From assembly GCA_023140175.1 (NCBI GenBank), contig JAGLMD010000057.1:1-51144 (forward strand): DNA of 51,144 bases, read 5' to 3'. Below, one piece after another: positions 8,132-15,734 of this stretch (position 1 is the stretch's first letter; each line of letters begins with the position of its first letter). The notes below the pieces were generated by a model. It was not told where the DNA came from, did no database searches, and saw nothing but the letters and a program-made list of their open reading frames with translations. The position numbers and the translations under genes are program-made. The stretch comes from Nanobdellota archaeon (lineage in GTDB: Archaea; Nanobdellota; Nanobdellia; Woesearchaeales; WJIZ01).

Positions 8132-8395
8132 TTATGCCACCCTAACTGCATTCTTTAACAAATCCTTTAATTTTGGACTAGGATTATTAACCCAGGTTAT
8201 GCCTCTTGAACCAATTATAATTTTACCGCTATTTTCCAAATACTCCAAAATTAAATTTAAAGTCTGATGCATAATCTGAGTAGGGAGTCTTCTTTTTAAT
8301 TCTGCTTTAGATACCACTGTATCTGATTCTTGTATAATCTTCTCAACAATTAAAACAGTCCTTAGATTGGGGTAATGTAAAATTTGATTTTGCAT
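8132..8395 (-). CDS. Winged-helix antitoxin-like protein, partner of the RelE-type toxin
   Basis: An 87-aa protein whose order of elements fits a winged helix-turn-helix: TVLIVEKIIQES, a VSKAELKRRLP recognition region, MHQTLNLILEYLENSGKIII and a wing GSRGITWV. A C-terminal tail (SPKLKDLLKNAVRVA) could bind the toxin. The ATG at 8395 is preferred to the in-frame GTG at 8404 because GTGA then acts as a ribosome binding site. It directly abuts the toxin gene. The antitoxin role is inferred from partner and arrangement. Confidence 0.68.
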   Translation of the reverse strand: MQNQILHYPNLRTVLIVEKIIQESDTVVSKAELKRRLPTQIMHQTLNLILEYLENSGKIIIGSRGITWVNNPSPKLKDLLKNAVRVA

Positions 8396-8404
8396 TTTTC
8401 TCAC

Positions 8405-8450
8405 TAATTATATAAGTTTATATATGTATAAGTTTATATAATATTTAAAT
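8405..8450 (-). promoter_or_regulatory. Promoter with paired 14-bp direct repeats upstream of the toxin-antitoxin pair
   Basis: TATAAGTTTATATA occurs twice exactly, at 8411-8424 and 8427-8440, so the copies are 16 bases apart. They overlap the TATA-like sequence upstream of the antitoxin start at 8395. Such spacing, about one and a half helical turns, suits binding of an autoregulating antitoxin, though the region is very AT-rich. The function is inferred. Confidence 0.45.
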
Positions 8451-8577
8451 CTTTCGTTAATTTTTCTCTCTTTTTGTCGGTTCTCTTCACATCAACGAAT
8501 GATAACTTCTAAGCATAAACCTCTTCTCTTTTTATTGGATTATTAAATCAACAATGATAAGAAAGTAATATTTTGCT

Positions 8578-8604
8578 TTACTCCTGCTTTCATAGCAGGA
8601 GTAA
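8578..8604. terminator. Perfect 10-bp hairpin in an intergenic gap
   Basis: TTACTCCTGC (8578-8587) and GCAGGAGTAA (8595-8604) form a perfect 10-bp stem with loop TTTCATA. No intact gene ends just before it on either strand. It precedes a kinase-like pseudogene and could be an orphan terminator or the remnant of a repeat. The rest of 8451-8665 shows nothing else recognisable. Confidence 0.4.
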
Positions 8605-8665
8605 TCCCTCCAAGGCTGCTCTTAGAGCAAAGAAGTTCCTGTGCATCTCATAGGGCTTATCATAA

Positions 8666-8932
8666 AATGCCCCGGATTTTCTTATAATAGTAAATGCAAA
8701 TGCAGATCTAATAGCCTCAAGAGCAAAAAAAGACAGCAATGGGATATTTGACAATCTCTTCTTCCAGAGAAGAATAGAAGAACGTTTTGAATCAGGATGG
8801 TTAAAACAGATATTTGAAAGATTTGGCTCAAAAGTCCTCTATTTAGATGGAAATTGCTCAATCTCAGAACTGAAAGAAAAGGCTTTAAAACTGTTTAAGG
8901 ATTATGTTTTAGAAGGCCAGAAAACCCTATGA
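8666..8932 (+). pseudogene. C-terminal remnant of a thymidylate/deoxynucleoside kinase-like protein
   Basis: Translation from 8666 without any start codon gives about 88 residues up to TGA at 8932. It contains PDFLIIVNANADLIASR, a basic LID-like region, FFQRRIEERFESGWLKQIFE and VLYLDGNCSISELKEKAL. This is the pattern of the C-terminal half of P-loop dTMP or deoxynucleoside kinases (PD-hydrophobic-D...R, then a final acidic strand-helix). A TAA lies just upstream; a one-base shift would join it to a preceding reading with HKMP. The P-loop half is absent. Assignment to the kinase family is tentative. Confidence 0.45.
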
Positions 8933-8958
8933 TTCTTTTTATATTCACCCCCCAAAAC

Positions 8959-8996
8959 CTTTATAAATTACACTAATTTTCAACTCAAGAGGGGAA
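8959..8996 (+). promoter_or_regulatory. Promoter and ribosome binding site of operon B
   Basis: CTTTATAAATT (8959-8969) preceded by an AAAAC BRE-like element is a good archaeal TATA box. A start about 25 bases downstream falls near 8989, just at GAGGGGAA, which serves as the ribosome binding site before ATG 8998. The leader would be only about 10 bases long. Confidence 0.6.
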
Positions 8997-8997
8997 A

Positions 8998-10152
8998 ATG
9001 GACTTTAACTTCACTAAAAAACAACACCTGCTAAAGCAGACTATAGATGAATTCTGTGAAAAAGAGATAGTTCCATATGCAGATGATATTGACCATGAGC
9101 AGATATTCCCGGAAAAGCAGATAAAACTTCTTTCAAAGATGGGCATAATGGGTATGTCTATTCCAAAAGAATATGGCGGCGCGGAATTAGATAATGTTTC
9201 CCAGACAATAATAATGGAAGCAGTCTCAAAAGCCTGCGCCTCTACCTCTGTAACCATGGGTGCTCATACTTCATTAACTTGCTTTCCATTGGTTGCTTAT
9301 GGCACAAAGGACCAGAAACAAAGATTTCTTCCAAAGCTTGCATCTGGCGAATATCTGGGAGCATTCGCTCTTACAGAGCCAAACGCAGGCTCAGACGCAT
9401 CTAATGTAGAAACAACAGCTGTAAAAGACGGCGATGAATATATCATAAACGGCTCAAAGATATTCATAACTAACGGTGGTAAAGCAGATTTAATAAATAT
9501 AGTAGCTACAACAGACAAATCAAAAAAGCACCACGGCATATCAATCTTCACAGTAGAAACAAAAAAGGCAAAAGGATTTGAGATTGGCAAAAAAGAAGAC
9601 AAATTAGGCCTGAGAGGCTCAAATACCAACGAGATAATATTCAAAGATATGCGCCTTCCCAAAGAAAACCTTGTCGGCGGCATAGAAGGGATGGGTTTCA
9701 AGATAGCTATGGGTGTATTTGATTCAGGAAGAATTGGCATAGGTGTTCAGGGAGTAGGTATTGCTCAGGCAGCTTTTGATAAGGCTTTGCAGTATGTCAA
9801 TGAAAGAGAACAATTCGGAAGAAAACTTGCTAAATTCCAGGCAATGCAATTCTATTTAGCAGATATGGCAACAAGGATAGAGGCAGCCAGGTTGCTTTGT
9901 TATAAAGCAGCTTTCATAAAAGATCAAAAGAAAAAATATGCCCAGGTTGCAGCCATGGCCAAGCTTTATGGCTCTGAAGTTGCAATGTATTGTTCAAGGC
10001 TTTCTTTGCAGATTCATGGCGGTTACGGATTCATAAAAGATTATCCATTAGAAAGATTCTATAGAGATGCAAAAATAACAGAAATATATGAAGGGACATC
10101 AGAGATAATGAAGCTGGTTATAGCTGCCAATTTATTGGGAAAGGGATTCTAA
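8998..10152 (+). CDS. acd: Acyl-CoA dehydrogenase / enoyl-CoA reductase candidate
   Basis: A full-length 384-aa member of the FAD-dependent acyl-CoA dehydrogenase family. It has FALTEPNAGSDAS (substrate and FAD contact), IFITNGGKADL, REQFGRKLAKFQA, QIHGGYGFIKDYPLERFYRDA, and EIYEGTSEIMK with catalytic base Glu365 at the position used by short/medium-chain and butyryl-CoA dehydrogenases. It oxidises acyl-CoA to enoyl-CoA, or with low-potential electrons through ETF can run in reverse. It is followed without a gap by etfB and etfA, its electron partners, then by glycerolipid acyltransferases, a context that points to reduction of enoyl-CoA for lipid synthesis. No CoA ligase or crotonase is nearby to support degradation. 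Direction is an inference. Confidence 0.92.
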   Translation: MDFNFTKKQHLLKQTIDEFCEKEIVPYADDIDHEQIFPEKQIKLLSKMGIMGMSIPKEYGGAELDNVSQTIIMEAVSKACASTSVTMGAHTSLTCFPLVAYGTKDQKQRFLPKLASGEYLGAFALTEPNAGSDASNVETTAVKDGDEYIINGSKIFITNGGKADLINIVATTDKSKKHHGISIFTVETKKAKGFEIGKKEDKLGLRGSNTNEIIFKDMRLPKENLVGGIEGMGFKIAMGVFDSGRIGIGVQGVGIAQAAFDKALQYVNEREQFGRKLAKFQAMQFYLADMATRIEAARLLCYKAAFIKDQKKKYAQVAAMAKLYGSEVAMYCSRLSLQIHGGYGFIKDYPLERFYRDAKITEIYEGTSEIMKLVIAANLLGKGF

Positions 10153-10932
10153 ATGAAAATAGTAGTATGTATGAAACAAGTACCAGATACAAATGAGATT
10201 AAGATAGATCAAAAAACAGGCACCTTGCAGAGAGAAGGCGTTCCTTCGATCATGAACCCAGAAGATAAGCATGCTTTATTAGCAGCATTAAATATAAAAG
10301 ACGCAGAAGTAATTGCACTATCAATGGGCCCACCTCAAGCTGAGATGATCTTAAGAGAAGCCCTTGCATACGGAGCAAACAAAGCCATCTTATTATGCGA
10401 TTTTGCCTTCGCAGGCTCAGACACAGCCGCAACATCATATACATTATCTAAAGCAATTGAAAAAATAAATCCAGATTTAATAGTATGTGGAAGACAGGCC
10501 ATTGATGGCGACACAGCGCAAGTAGGCCCGCAAATAGCCGAACTCCTGAATTTACCCCAAGCAACCTATGTTCAAAAGATAATAAAACTGGATAATGAAA
10601 AAGTAGAAATCCAGAAAGAAACAGAAATAGGCTATGATATAATGGAGCTAAATCTGCCGGCATTAATAACCTGTACCAATGACATATCAGAGATTGATTA
10701 TCCAAGCTTGCAGGGAATAAGCAAAGCATTCGAAGAAAACATAGAAACATGGAAAGCCACAGACTTGAAAGCAGATAAAGAAAGGCTTGGATTAAATGGT
10801 TCCCCTACCTGGGTAAACAAATCATTCACTCCCACTCATCAAAGACAAGGCAATATCCTTAAAGGCAATGTCAAGGAATTAGCTAAACAATTGGCAAAAG
10901 AATTCATCAGAAAAGAAATTGTAAAGGAATAA
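10153..10932 (+). CDS. etfB: Electron transfer flavoprotein beta subunit
   Basis: A 259-aa EtfB. The start MKIVVCMKQVPDTNEIKID, the segment MNPEDKHALLAAL, the GANKAILL strand and LIVCGRQAIDGDTAQVGPQIAELL are typical of the family. EtfB with EtfA carries FAD and AMP or a second FAD, and passes electrons between acyl-CoA dehydrogenases and quinone oxidoreductases, ferredoxin or NADH. It starts at the base after the acd stop, and etfA begins one base after its own stop. Whether the complex bifurcates electrons cannot be decided here; modelling of the second nucleotide site would be needed. Confidence 0.92.
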   Translation: MKIVVCMKQVPDTNEIKIDQKTGTLQREGVPSIMNPEDKHALLAALNIKDAEVIALSMGPPQAEMILREALAYGANKAILLCDFAFAGSDTAATSYTLSKAIEKINPDLIVCGRQAIDGDTAQVGPQIAELLNLPQATYVQKIIKLDNEKVEIQKETEIGYDIMELNLPALITCTNDISEIDYPSLQGISKAFEENIETWKATDLKADKERLGLNGSPTWVNKSFTPTHQRQGNILKGNVKELAKQLAKEFIRKEIVKE

Positions 10933-10933
10933 A

Positions 10934-12094
10934 ATGAAAATAAAATTATCAATAAATTACCCCTCTTCAGAGCTTCATATAGGCAATGGTATATTAATAA
11001 ATAAGGAATCTGATTGGTTAGAAGTCGAGGAAACCAAAGAAATCAAAGAAGCAATAGAAAAAGGATTTCTTGAATATGAAGGCAAATTAGAAAAAAAAGA
11101 AGAAAAAAAGGAAAAATCAGATAAAGATGAAATATGGATCTTCGCAGAAGCATTACATGGAAAATTAGCAAGGGTTGTTCTCGAATTATTGGGCAAGGGA
11201 AAAGAGCTTGCAGATTCCCTTAATGTTAAGTTATCTGTAATATTATTGACAGATAAGGACAATTATTCAAAAGAGCTGATTAGCTATGGCGCAGATAAAG
11301 TATATATTCTGGAAAATCCTCTTCTTAAAAACTATGATACTAACTTATTCGCAAAAGTAATTACAGAAGCAATAAAAAATTATGCACCCCAAATAGTTCT
11401 TTACGGCGCTACCCATATTGGCCGTGATCTAGCTCCAAGAATAGCAAGAAGACTTGATACTGGCTTGACAGCAGACTGTACTGGCTTAGATATAACTGAG
11501 AATAATGAGCTATTACAGACCCGGCCGGCTTTCGGTGGTAATCTGATGGCACAGATTTTGTGTAAAAAAAGGCCGCAGATGTCAACTGTCAGGCCAGGCG
11601 TTATGCAGATCATTCCTCAAGATAAAGACAAGAAAGGAGAAATAATCAAACTTGAAATAAAAATTTCTGAATCCGACTTAAGTACAAGATTAAAAGAATC
11701 AGTGAAATCTGCAAAAAAAGTAATTAACCTTGAAGAAGCAGAAATTATTGTATCAGGCGGCCGTGGTCTCTCATCACAAGAGAACTTCCATAAGCTCATA
11801 CCAGCATTTGCAAAAGTCCTTAATGCAGAAATAGGTTCATCAAGGGCAGCTGTTGATGCGGGCTGGATAGAAAAACCGCACCAGGTAGGTCAGACAGGAA
11901 AGACAGTAAGGCCAAAAGTCTATATTGCCTGCGGAATAAGTGGGGCAATACAGCATCGTGCAGGAATGCAGGATTCAGATTTAATCATAGCAATAAATAA
12001 AGATCCATCTGCACCAATATTCAAGATTGCAGATTATGGTTTCGTAGCTGACATAAATGAGTTTATCCCGGCATTCATAGAATCATTGAAATAA
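10934..12094 (+). CDS. etfA: Electron transfer flavoprotein alpha subunit with charged N-terminal extension
   Basis: A 386-aa EtfA. The C-terminal FAD domain is clear: GSSRAAVDAGW, QVGQTGKTVRPKVYIACGISGAIQH and AINKDPSAPIFKIADYG. The N-terminal alpha/beta domain begins around residue 67 with IWIFAEA. Residues 1-66 are an extension absent from the simplest EtfA proteins. In several anaerobes this place holds a two-cluster ferredoxin domain, but here there are no cysteines; residues 51-64 are a lysine/glutamate-rich run. It probably once was or replaces a redox domain, or acts as a linker. The gene sits between etfB and the plsC genes with 1-2 base gaps. Confidence 0.9.
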   Translation: MKIKLSINYPSSELHIGNGILINKESDWLEVEETKEIKEAIEKGFLEYEGKLEKKEEKKEKSDKDEIWIFAEALHGKLARVVLELLGKGKELADSLNVKLSVILLTDKDNYSKELISYGADKVYILENPLLKNYDTNLFAKVITEAIKNYAPQIVLYGATHIGRDLAPRIARRLDTGLTADCTGLDITENNELLQTRPAFGGNLMAQILCKKRPQMSTVRPGVMQIIPQDKDKKGEIIKLEIKISESDLSTRLKESVKSAKKVINLEEAEIIVSGGRGLSSQENFHKLIPAFAKVLNAEIGSSRAAVDAGWIEKPHQVGQTGKTVRPKVYIACGISGAIQHRAGMQDSDLIIAINKDPSAPIFKIADYGFVADINEFIPAFIESLK

Positions 12095-12096
12095 AA

Positions 12097-12756
12097 ATGG
12101 CATATCCTTTTGCAAAAATTTTTCTTGGTAGTTTTATAAGGTTATACATGCGAAAGACAACAGGCATAGAGAATATTCCAAAAAACAAAGCATATATCGT
12201 AGCTCCAAACCATTCAAGCTATGCTGATGATCTTATTGCACCATATACTATGATAGCATATGGAAAAAAGAAGCTGCATATTTTTGTTAACTCAAGATTC
12301 TACAAAAATTTTTTTTTAATAAAATTACTGGATCATTTCGGCTGCATCAGGGTTGATGTAAGCAAAGATGTAAAAGACGAAGAAAAAAGAAAAAAGACAA
12401 ATGAAAAAGCATTTAAGATTGCCCTGGAAGGCCTTAAAAATGGTGATATTCTCATTATATTTCCAGAAGGAGGAAGAAGCCAAAACGGAAAATTGAAAAA
12501 AGCAAAAACAGGGATTGCTAAAGCAGCACTGGCTGCAAAGGTGCCTGTTCTGCCAATGGGTATAAAAGGTTCATATGAAATTATGCCAAAAGGCGCAAAA
12601 CTCCCTAAATTTAAGAAGGCAGATATTATAATCGGCAAGCCGATGTATTTTGATAAATATTATGGAAAAGAGAAAGATTATAAAACACTCGAGACAGTTA
12701 CCACATTGATCATGAAGGAAATCGCAAAGTTAACAAATCAGGATTATAATTATTAA
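12097..12756 (+). CDS. plsC: PlsC-type 1-acyl-glycerol-3-phosphate acyltransferase, copy 1
   Basis: A 219-aa member of the PlsC/LPLAT family. The catalytic HX4D motif is His39-Asp44 (NHSSYAD), the glycerol-phosphate-binding motif is FPEGGRS, and VPVLPMGIKGS is the fourth conserved block. The N-terminal hydrophobic stretch (about 1-17) would anchor it at the membrane. The family transfers an acyl group from acyl-CoA or acyl-ACP to the glycerol backbone of lysophosphatidic acid. It is in one operon with acyl-CoA dehydrogenase and ETF upstream and a second PlsC and GpsA downstream. Acyltransferases of this type belong to bacterial and eukaryotic, not archaeal ether-lipid, membranes. Confidence 0.9.
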   Translation: MAYPFAKIFLGSFIRLYMRKTTGIENIPKNKAYIVAPNHSSYADDLIAPYTMIAYGKKKLHIFVNSRFYKNFFLIKLLDHFGCIRVDVSKDVKDEEKRKKTNEKAFKIALEGLKNGDILIIFPEGGRSQNGKLKKAKTGIAKAALAAKVPVLPMGIKGSYEIMPKGAKLPKFKKADIIIGKPMYFDKYYGKEKDYKTLETVTTLIMKEIAKLTNQDYNY

Positions 12757-12757
12757 A

Positions 12758-13399
12758 ATGGCATACCAAATAACAAGCAGGGTTATTTCACTTCTAATTA
12801 AGCCATGGACAGGGCTGTGTACAGGAATCCATAATATACCTGCTGATAAAGGTGTTATCCTTGCTGCAAACCATTCATCTTATCTTGACCATTTTATCGT
12901 AGGCTGTAGTATCTTTCTAAACCTGAATAAAGCTGCATATTATCTTGCTAAGAAAGAGCACTTTGATACATTTTTCCAAAGAAAATGGCATCAATTCCTG
13001 CCAGCCATACCTATAGATAGGGAAACATGCGGCAGAGAAGCATTATCAAAAGCAGTAGAACATCTCAAGAAAGGGAATTTAATTATGATATATCCAGAGG
13101 GAACAAGAACCATTACAGGTAAGATGAATCGTGCTAAAACAGGAGTAGCAAGATTAGCATTAGCCGCAAAAGCCCCGGTAATACCCATGGGTATTACAAA
13201 TACCTTCAAAATTTGGCCCAAGGAAAAAAAAATACCCAGATTTGGAAAGAAAGCAGATTTAAATATAGGAAATCCGCTTTATTTCGATAAATACTATGGA
13301 AAAGATGATGACAAAAAAGCATTGAGAAAAGTAACAACACTAATAATGAATGAAATAGCAAAACTTTCGCATCAAAAATATGAATTCGATCAGGAATAA
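12758..13399 (+). CDS. PlsC-type acyltransferase, copy 2
   Basis: A 213-aa paralogue starting one base after the first plsC. HX4D is His39-Asp44 (NHSSYLD), at exactly the same positions as in copy 1; YPEGTRT and VIPMGITNT are the later motifs. The C-terminal segment PLYFDKYYGK is shared with copy 1 (PMYFDKYYGK), so the two come from a duplication. Two acyltransferases could acylate the sn-1 and sn-2 positions of glycerol 3-phosphate in turn, which would replace PlsB or PlsX/PlsY, none of which is seen here. Which position each serves is not predictable. Confidence 0.9.
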   Translation: MAYQITSRVISLLIKPWTGLCTGIHNIPADKGVILAANHSSYLDHFIVGCSIFLNLNKAAYYLAKKEHFDTFFQRKWHQFLPAIPIDRETCGREALSKAVEHLKKGNLIMIYPEGTRTITGKMNRAKTGVARLALAAKAPVIPMGITNTFKIWPKEKKIPRFGKKADLNIGNPLYFDKYYGKDDDKKALRKVTTLIMNEIAKLSHQKYEFDQE

Positions 13400-13404
13400 C
13401 TAAA

Positions 13405-14388
13405 ATGAAAATAGCAATCATTGGTGCAGGAAGCTGGGGCACAACCCTGGCAAATCTTTTGGCAGAAAACAATCCTGATAAAGAAGTTATTTTATGGGCC
13501 AGAGAAACAGAGGTTATAGATTCTATAGAAAATGAAAATGAAAATGAATTATTCTTACCAGGGATAAAACTCTCAGAAAACCTAAAATCAACCGCAGACT
13601 TAGAAAAAGCTGTTTCAGATGCAGATATATTAGTCACAGCGATTCCATCTCAGTTTCTAAGGGAAAAAGCCAAAGAAATAAACAAATATATTAAAGAAAA
13701 CTCTATAATAGTAAATGTAGCAAAGGGATTTGAAATTGATACTTTTAAGAGGATGTCTGAAATATTGAAGGAAGAGCTTCCTCCATCAATTAAAATTGCA
13801 GTTCTCTCCGGCCCAAATCATGCTGAAGAAGTTAGTAGAAAAATCCCAACAGCCACAGTAATAGCCTCAACAGAAACTGATTTAGAAAATCTCAGGAAGA
13901 TTTTTGAGACAGATTATTTCAAAGTATATGCCCATGATGATGTCATTGGCTTAGAAGTTTGTGCTGCAGTAAAGAACATTACTGCAATCGCAACAGGAGT
14001 TATTGCAGCTCTTGGTTTAGGTGATAATGCAACTGGTTCAATAATAACTCTTGGCCTAAGAGAAATGGTCAGATTAGGCAGGCACTTAGGCGCAAGACAG
14101 GAAACATTCTATGGTTTAGCAGGAGTGGGCGACTTAGTAGCTACATGCACATCCAAACTCTCAAGAAATAGAAAAGCAGGTAATTTAATCACAAAAGGCC
14201 TCGATGCTGAAGGAATAATGGAAGCTATGCATGGTATGGTAGCAGAAGGAATAATGACATCTAAGGCAGTCCATGAATATGCAGAAAAAAATAAACTCTA
14301 TTTACCATTGACAGCCCAGGTATATAGCGTTCTTTTTGAAAAAAAAGAATTAAACCAGGCAATAACTGACTTAAAAAAATTAATATAA
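13405..14388 (+). CDS. gpsA: Glycerol-3-phosphate dehydrogenase, bacterial type
   Basis: A 327-aa NAD(P)-dependent sn-glycerol-3-phosphate dehydrogenase. The Rossmann motif GAGSWGTTLA starts at residue 7; LSGPNHAEEV, AAVKNITAIATG with the catalytic Lys, GDNATGSIITLGLREM and FYGLAGVGDLVATC are family hallmarks. It reduces dihydroxyacetone phosphate to sn-glycerol 3-phosphate, the bacterial backbone enantiomer. Archaeal membranes normally use sn-glycerol 1-phosphate from an unrelated enzyme. As last gene of the operon after two plsC genes, it would supply the acceptor for acylation. A catabolic role in glycerol use is less likely in this setting. Confidence 0.93.
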   Translation: MKIAIIGAGSWGTTLANLLAENNPDKEVILWARETEVIDSIENENENELFLPGIKLSENLKSTADLEKAVSDADILVTAIPSQFLREKAKEINKYIKENSIIVNVAKGFEIDTFKRMSEILKEELPPSIKIAVLSGPNHAEEVSRKIPTATVIASTETDLENLRKIFETDYFKVYAHDDVIGLEVCAAVKNITAIATGVIAALGLGDNATGSIITLGLREMVRLGRHLGARQETFYGLAGVGDLVATCTSKLSRNRKAGNLITKGLDAEGIMEAMHGMVAEGIMTSKAVHEYAEKNKLYLPLTAQVYSVLFEKKELNQAITDLKKLI

Positions 14389-14410
14389 TAATTGTAATAT
14401 AACAATTATT
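14387..14410. terminator. Bidirectional hairpin overlapping two stop codons
   Basis: AATAATTGT (14387-14395) and ACAATTATT (14402-14410) are perfect inverted 9-mers. The hairpin overlaps the stop codons of gpsA on plus and the uS2 gene on minus, so it is placed to terminate both convergent transcripts. Confidence 0.45.
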
Positions 14411-15005
14411 CTTCTGTAAATTCATCTATGCTTTCTTTCAGTTCATCTTTCTGGTCTAATATTCCCCTATTTCTCAGATATTCCCTGGCCAATAACCAGA
14501 AAAATAATCCAAGGCTCTTCTTTCCTTTATTGTTGCATGGCACAACAAGATCAATATAATTTGACTGGTTGTTTGTATCACAAAGCGCGATAACAGGAAT
14601 CCCAATCTTATTAGCATCTTTTATTGCATTTCTGTCTGGCCACGAATCAGTAATTAATAGGACTCTAGCCTCAACAAAATTCTTAAGTTCAGGGTTAGTC
14701 AATATTCCTGGGGGGTATCTTCCTGCAAAAACCCTTGTTCCTGTAGATTTTGAAAAAGCCTTGACAGATTTCCAGGAATTTTCTCTTCTGGATACTATCA
14801 GTATTTCTTCTGGCTTGTACTTTCCAAGTAAATTTGCTGCTATCCTTATTCTCTCATCAATCTTTTGCAGATTCAGGACAGACAATCCATCAGGCCTTGT
14901 TTTGTATATGAAGTCTGCCATATACTTTGTCTTGAATTTTGTGCCTATATGTATGCCTGATTTTAAATATCCTTCCTGCGATATTAAAAACTGTGCTTCT
15001 GTCAT
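14406..15005 (-). CDS. rps2: 30S ribosomal protein uS2 (archaeal type)
   Basis: A 199-aa archaeal S2. Hallmarks are GIHIGTKFKTKYMADFIYK, RPDGLSVLNLQKIDERIRIAA, FAGRYPPGILTNP, DSWPDRNAIKDAN and GIPVIALCDTNN. It belongs to the small ribosomal subunit near the central pseudoknot. Length and sequence match archaeal and eukaryotic S2/SA rather than the longer bacterial protein, which is one of the best taxonomic markers in the window. A strong GAGGAGGA ribosome binding site lies before ATG 15005. In archaea it is usually in an operon with RNA polymerase subunits and uS9; here it stands alone before the ThpR gene. Confidence 0.95.
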   Translation of the reverse strand: MTEAQFLISQEGYLKSGIHIGTKFKTKYMADFIYKTRPDGLSVLNLQKIDERIRIAANLLGKYKPEEILIVSRRENSWKSVKAFSKSTGTRVFAGRYPPGILTNPELKNFVEARVLLITDSWPDRNAIKDANKIGIPVIALCDTNNQSNYIDLVVPCNNKGKKSLGLFFWLLAREYLRNRGILDQKDELKESIDEFTEE

Positions 15006-15135
15006 CTTAATTCCTCCTCAAAATTACAATATATCTGCCCTATATTTTTATGACCTCGATAAGGCAATTGCAAGGCTTCAAGTATCAGCTTTGCCTTCGG
15101 TAATATCTCTTAGAAATCAATTTCCTTTTATAAAA

Positions 15136-15663
15136 CTATGCTTCAAATTCCTCCAAATTTTCATAAACAGGGCCGCCAGGAGTTAGTATACTTTTTATAA
15201 GCTTAAATCCATTCACCTTAAAATGTTTTTTTCCAATATCAATATCTAAAACATTTTTCTTCAATTCTTCTTTATCTCTGACAAACTTAACTCTCGCTAA
15301 GGTTATATGCGGATGAAAGTTTTTCTCTTTTGAAAAAATATCAGACAAACATTTATCTATGCTTTGCTGCAAATCCCTTACTCTTTGATTGTTCTCAATC
15401 CCTATCCAAATTACTTTGATATATTTTTCATTGGGAAAAAATCCTATTCTATCAGCACACAACTCAAATGCTTCAAACTTTACTCTTGCCAGCCTTTCTT
15501 TTATTTTCTCAATCTCTTTTTCACCTATTTCTCCAAGAAACTTCAATGTTAAGTGGTAATTCTTAGTGAATATTAATTTTAGTGAACTAGAATCAATCTT
15601 ATCTTGTATACCTCTAAAGAAATCCCCGCAAGAATCAAGCTCAATCGCAATAAATAGCCTCAT
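15136..15663 (-). CDS. thpR: RNA 2',3'-cyclic phosphodiesterase (2'-5' RNA ligase family)
   Basis: A 175-aa member of the 2H phosphoesterase family. The two HxT motifs are visible in NYHLTLKFLGE near residue 41 and HPHITLARV near residue 120. It starts MRLFIAIELD, as typical for ThpR. These enzymes open 2',3'-cyclic phosphates or join tRNA halves in vitro. It is upstream of uS2 on the same strand with 130 bases between, so the two may or may not share a transcript. The intervening stretch has a TATA-like sequence that could serve rps2 separately. Confidence 0.9.
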   Translation of the reverse strand: MRLFIAIELDSCGDFFRGIQDKIDSSSLKLIFTKNYHLTLKFLGEIGEKEIEKIKERLARVKFEAFELCADRIGFFPNEKYIKVIWIGIENNQRVRDLQQSIDKCLSDIFSKEKNFHPHITLARVKFVRDKEELKKNVLDIDIGKKHFKVNGFKLIKSILTPGGPVYENLEEFEA

Positions 15664-15734
15664 AAATTATTTATATCAAATAATATTTATAAAATTAGTT
15701 ATAAATAAAAAAACAAGAAATAAAAAATAAGAAT

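Noticed and set aside
8411-8440. Two TATAAGTTTATATA copies as the start of a CRISPR array
   Set aside because: Only two copies, AT-only, 2-base gap instead of a spacer, and no cas gene in the window.
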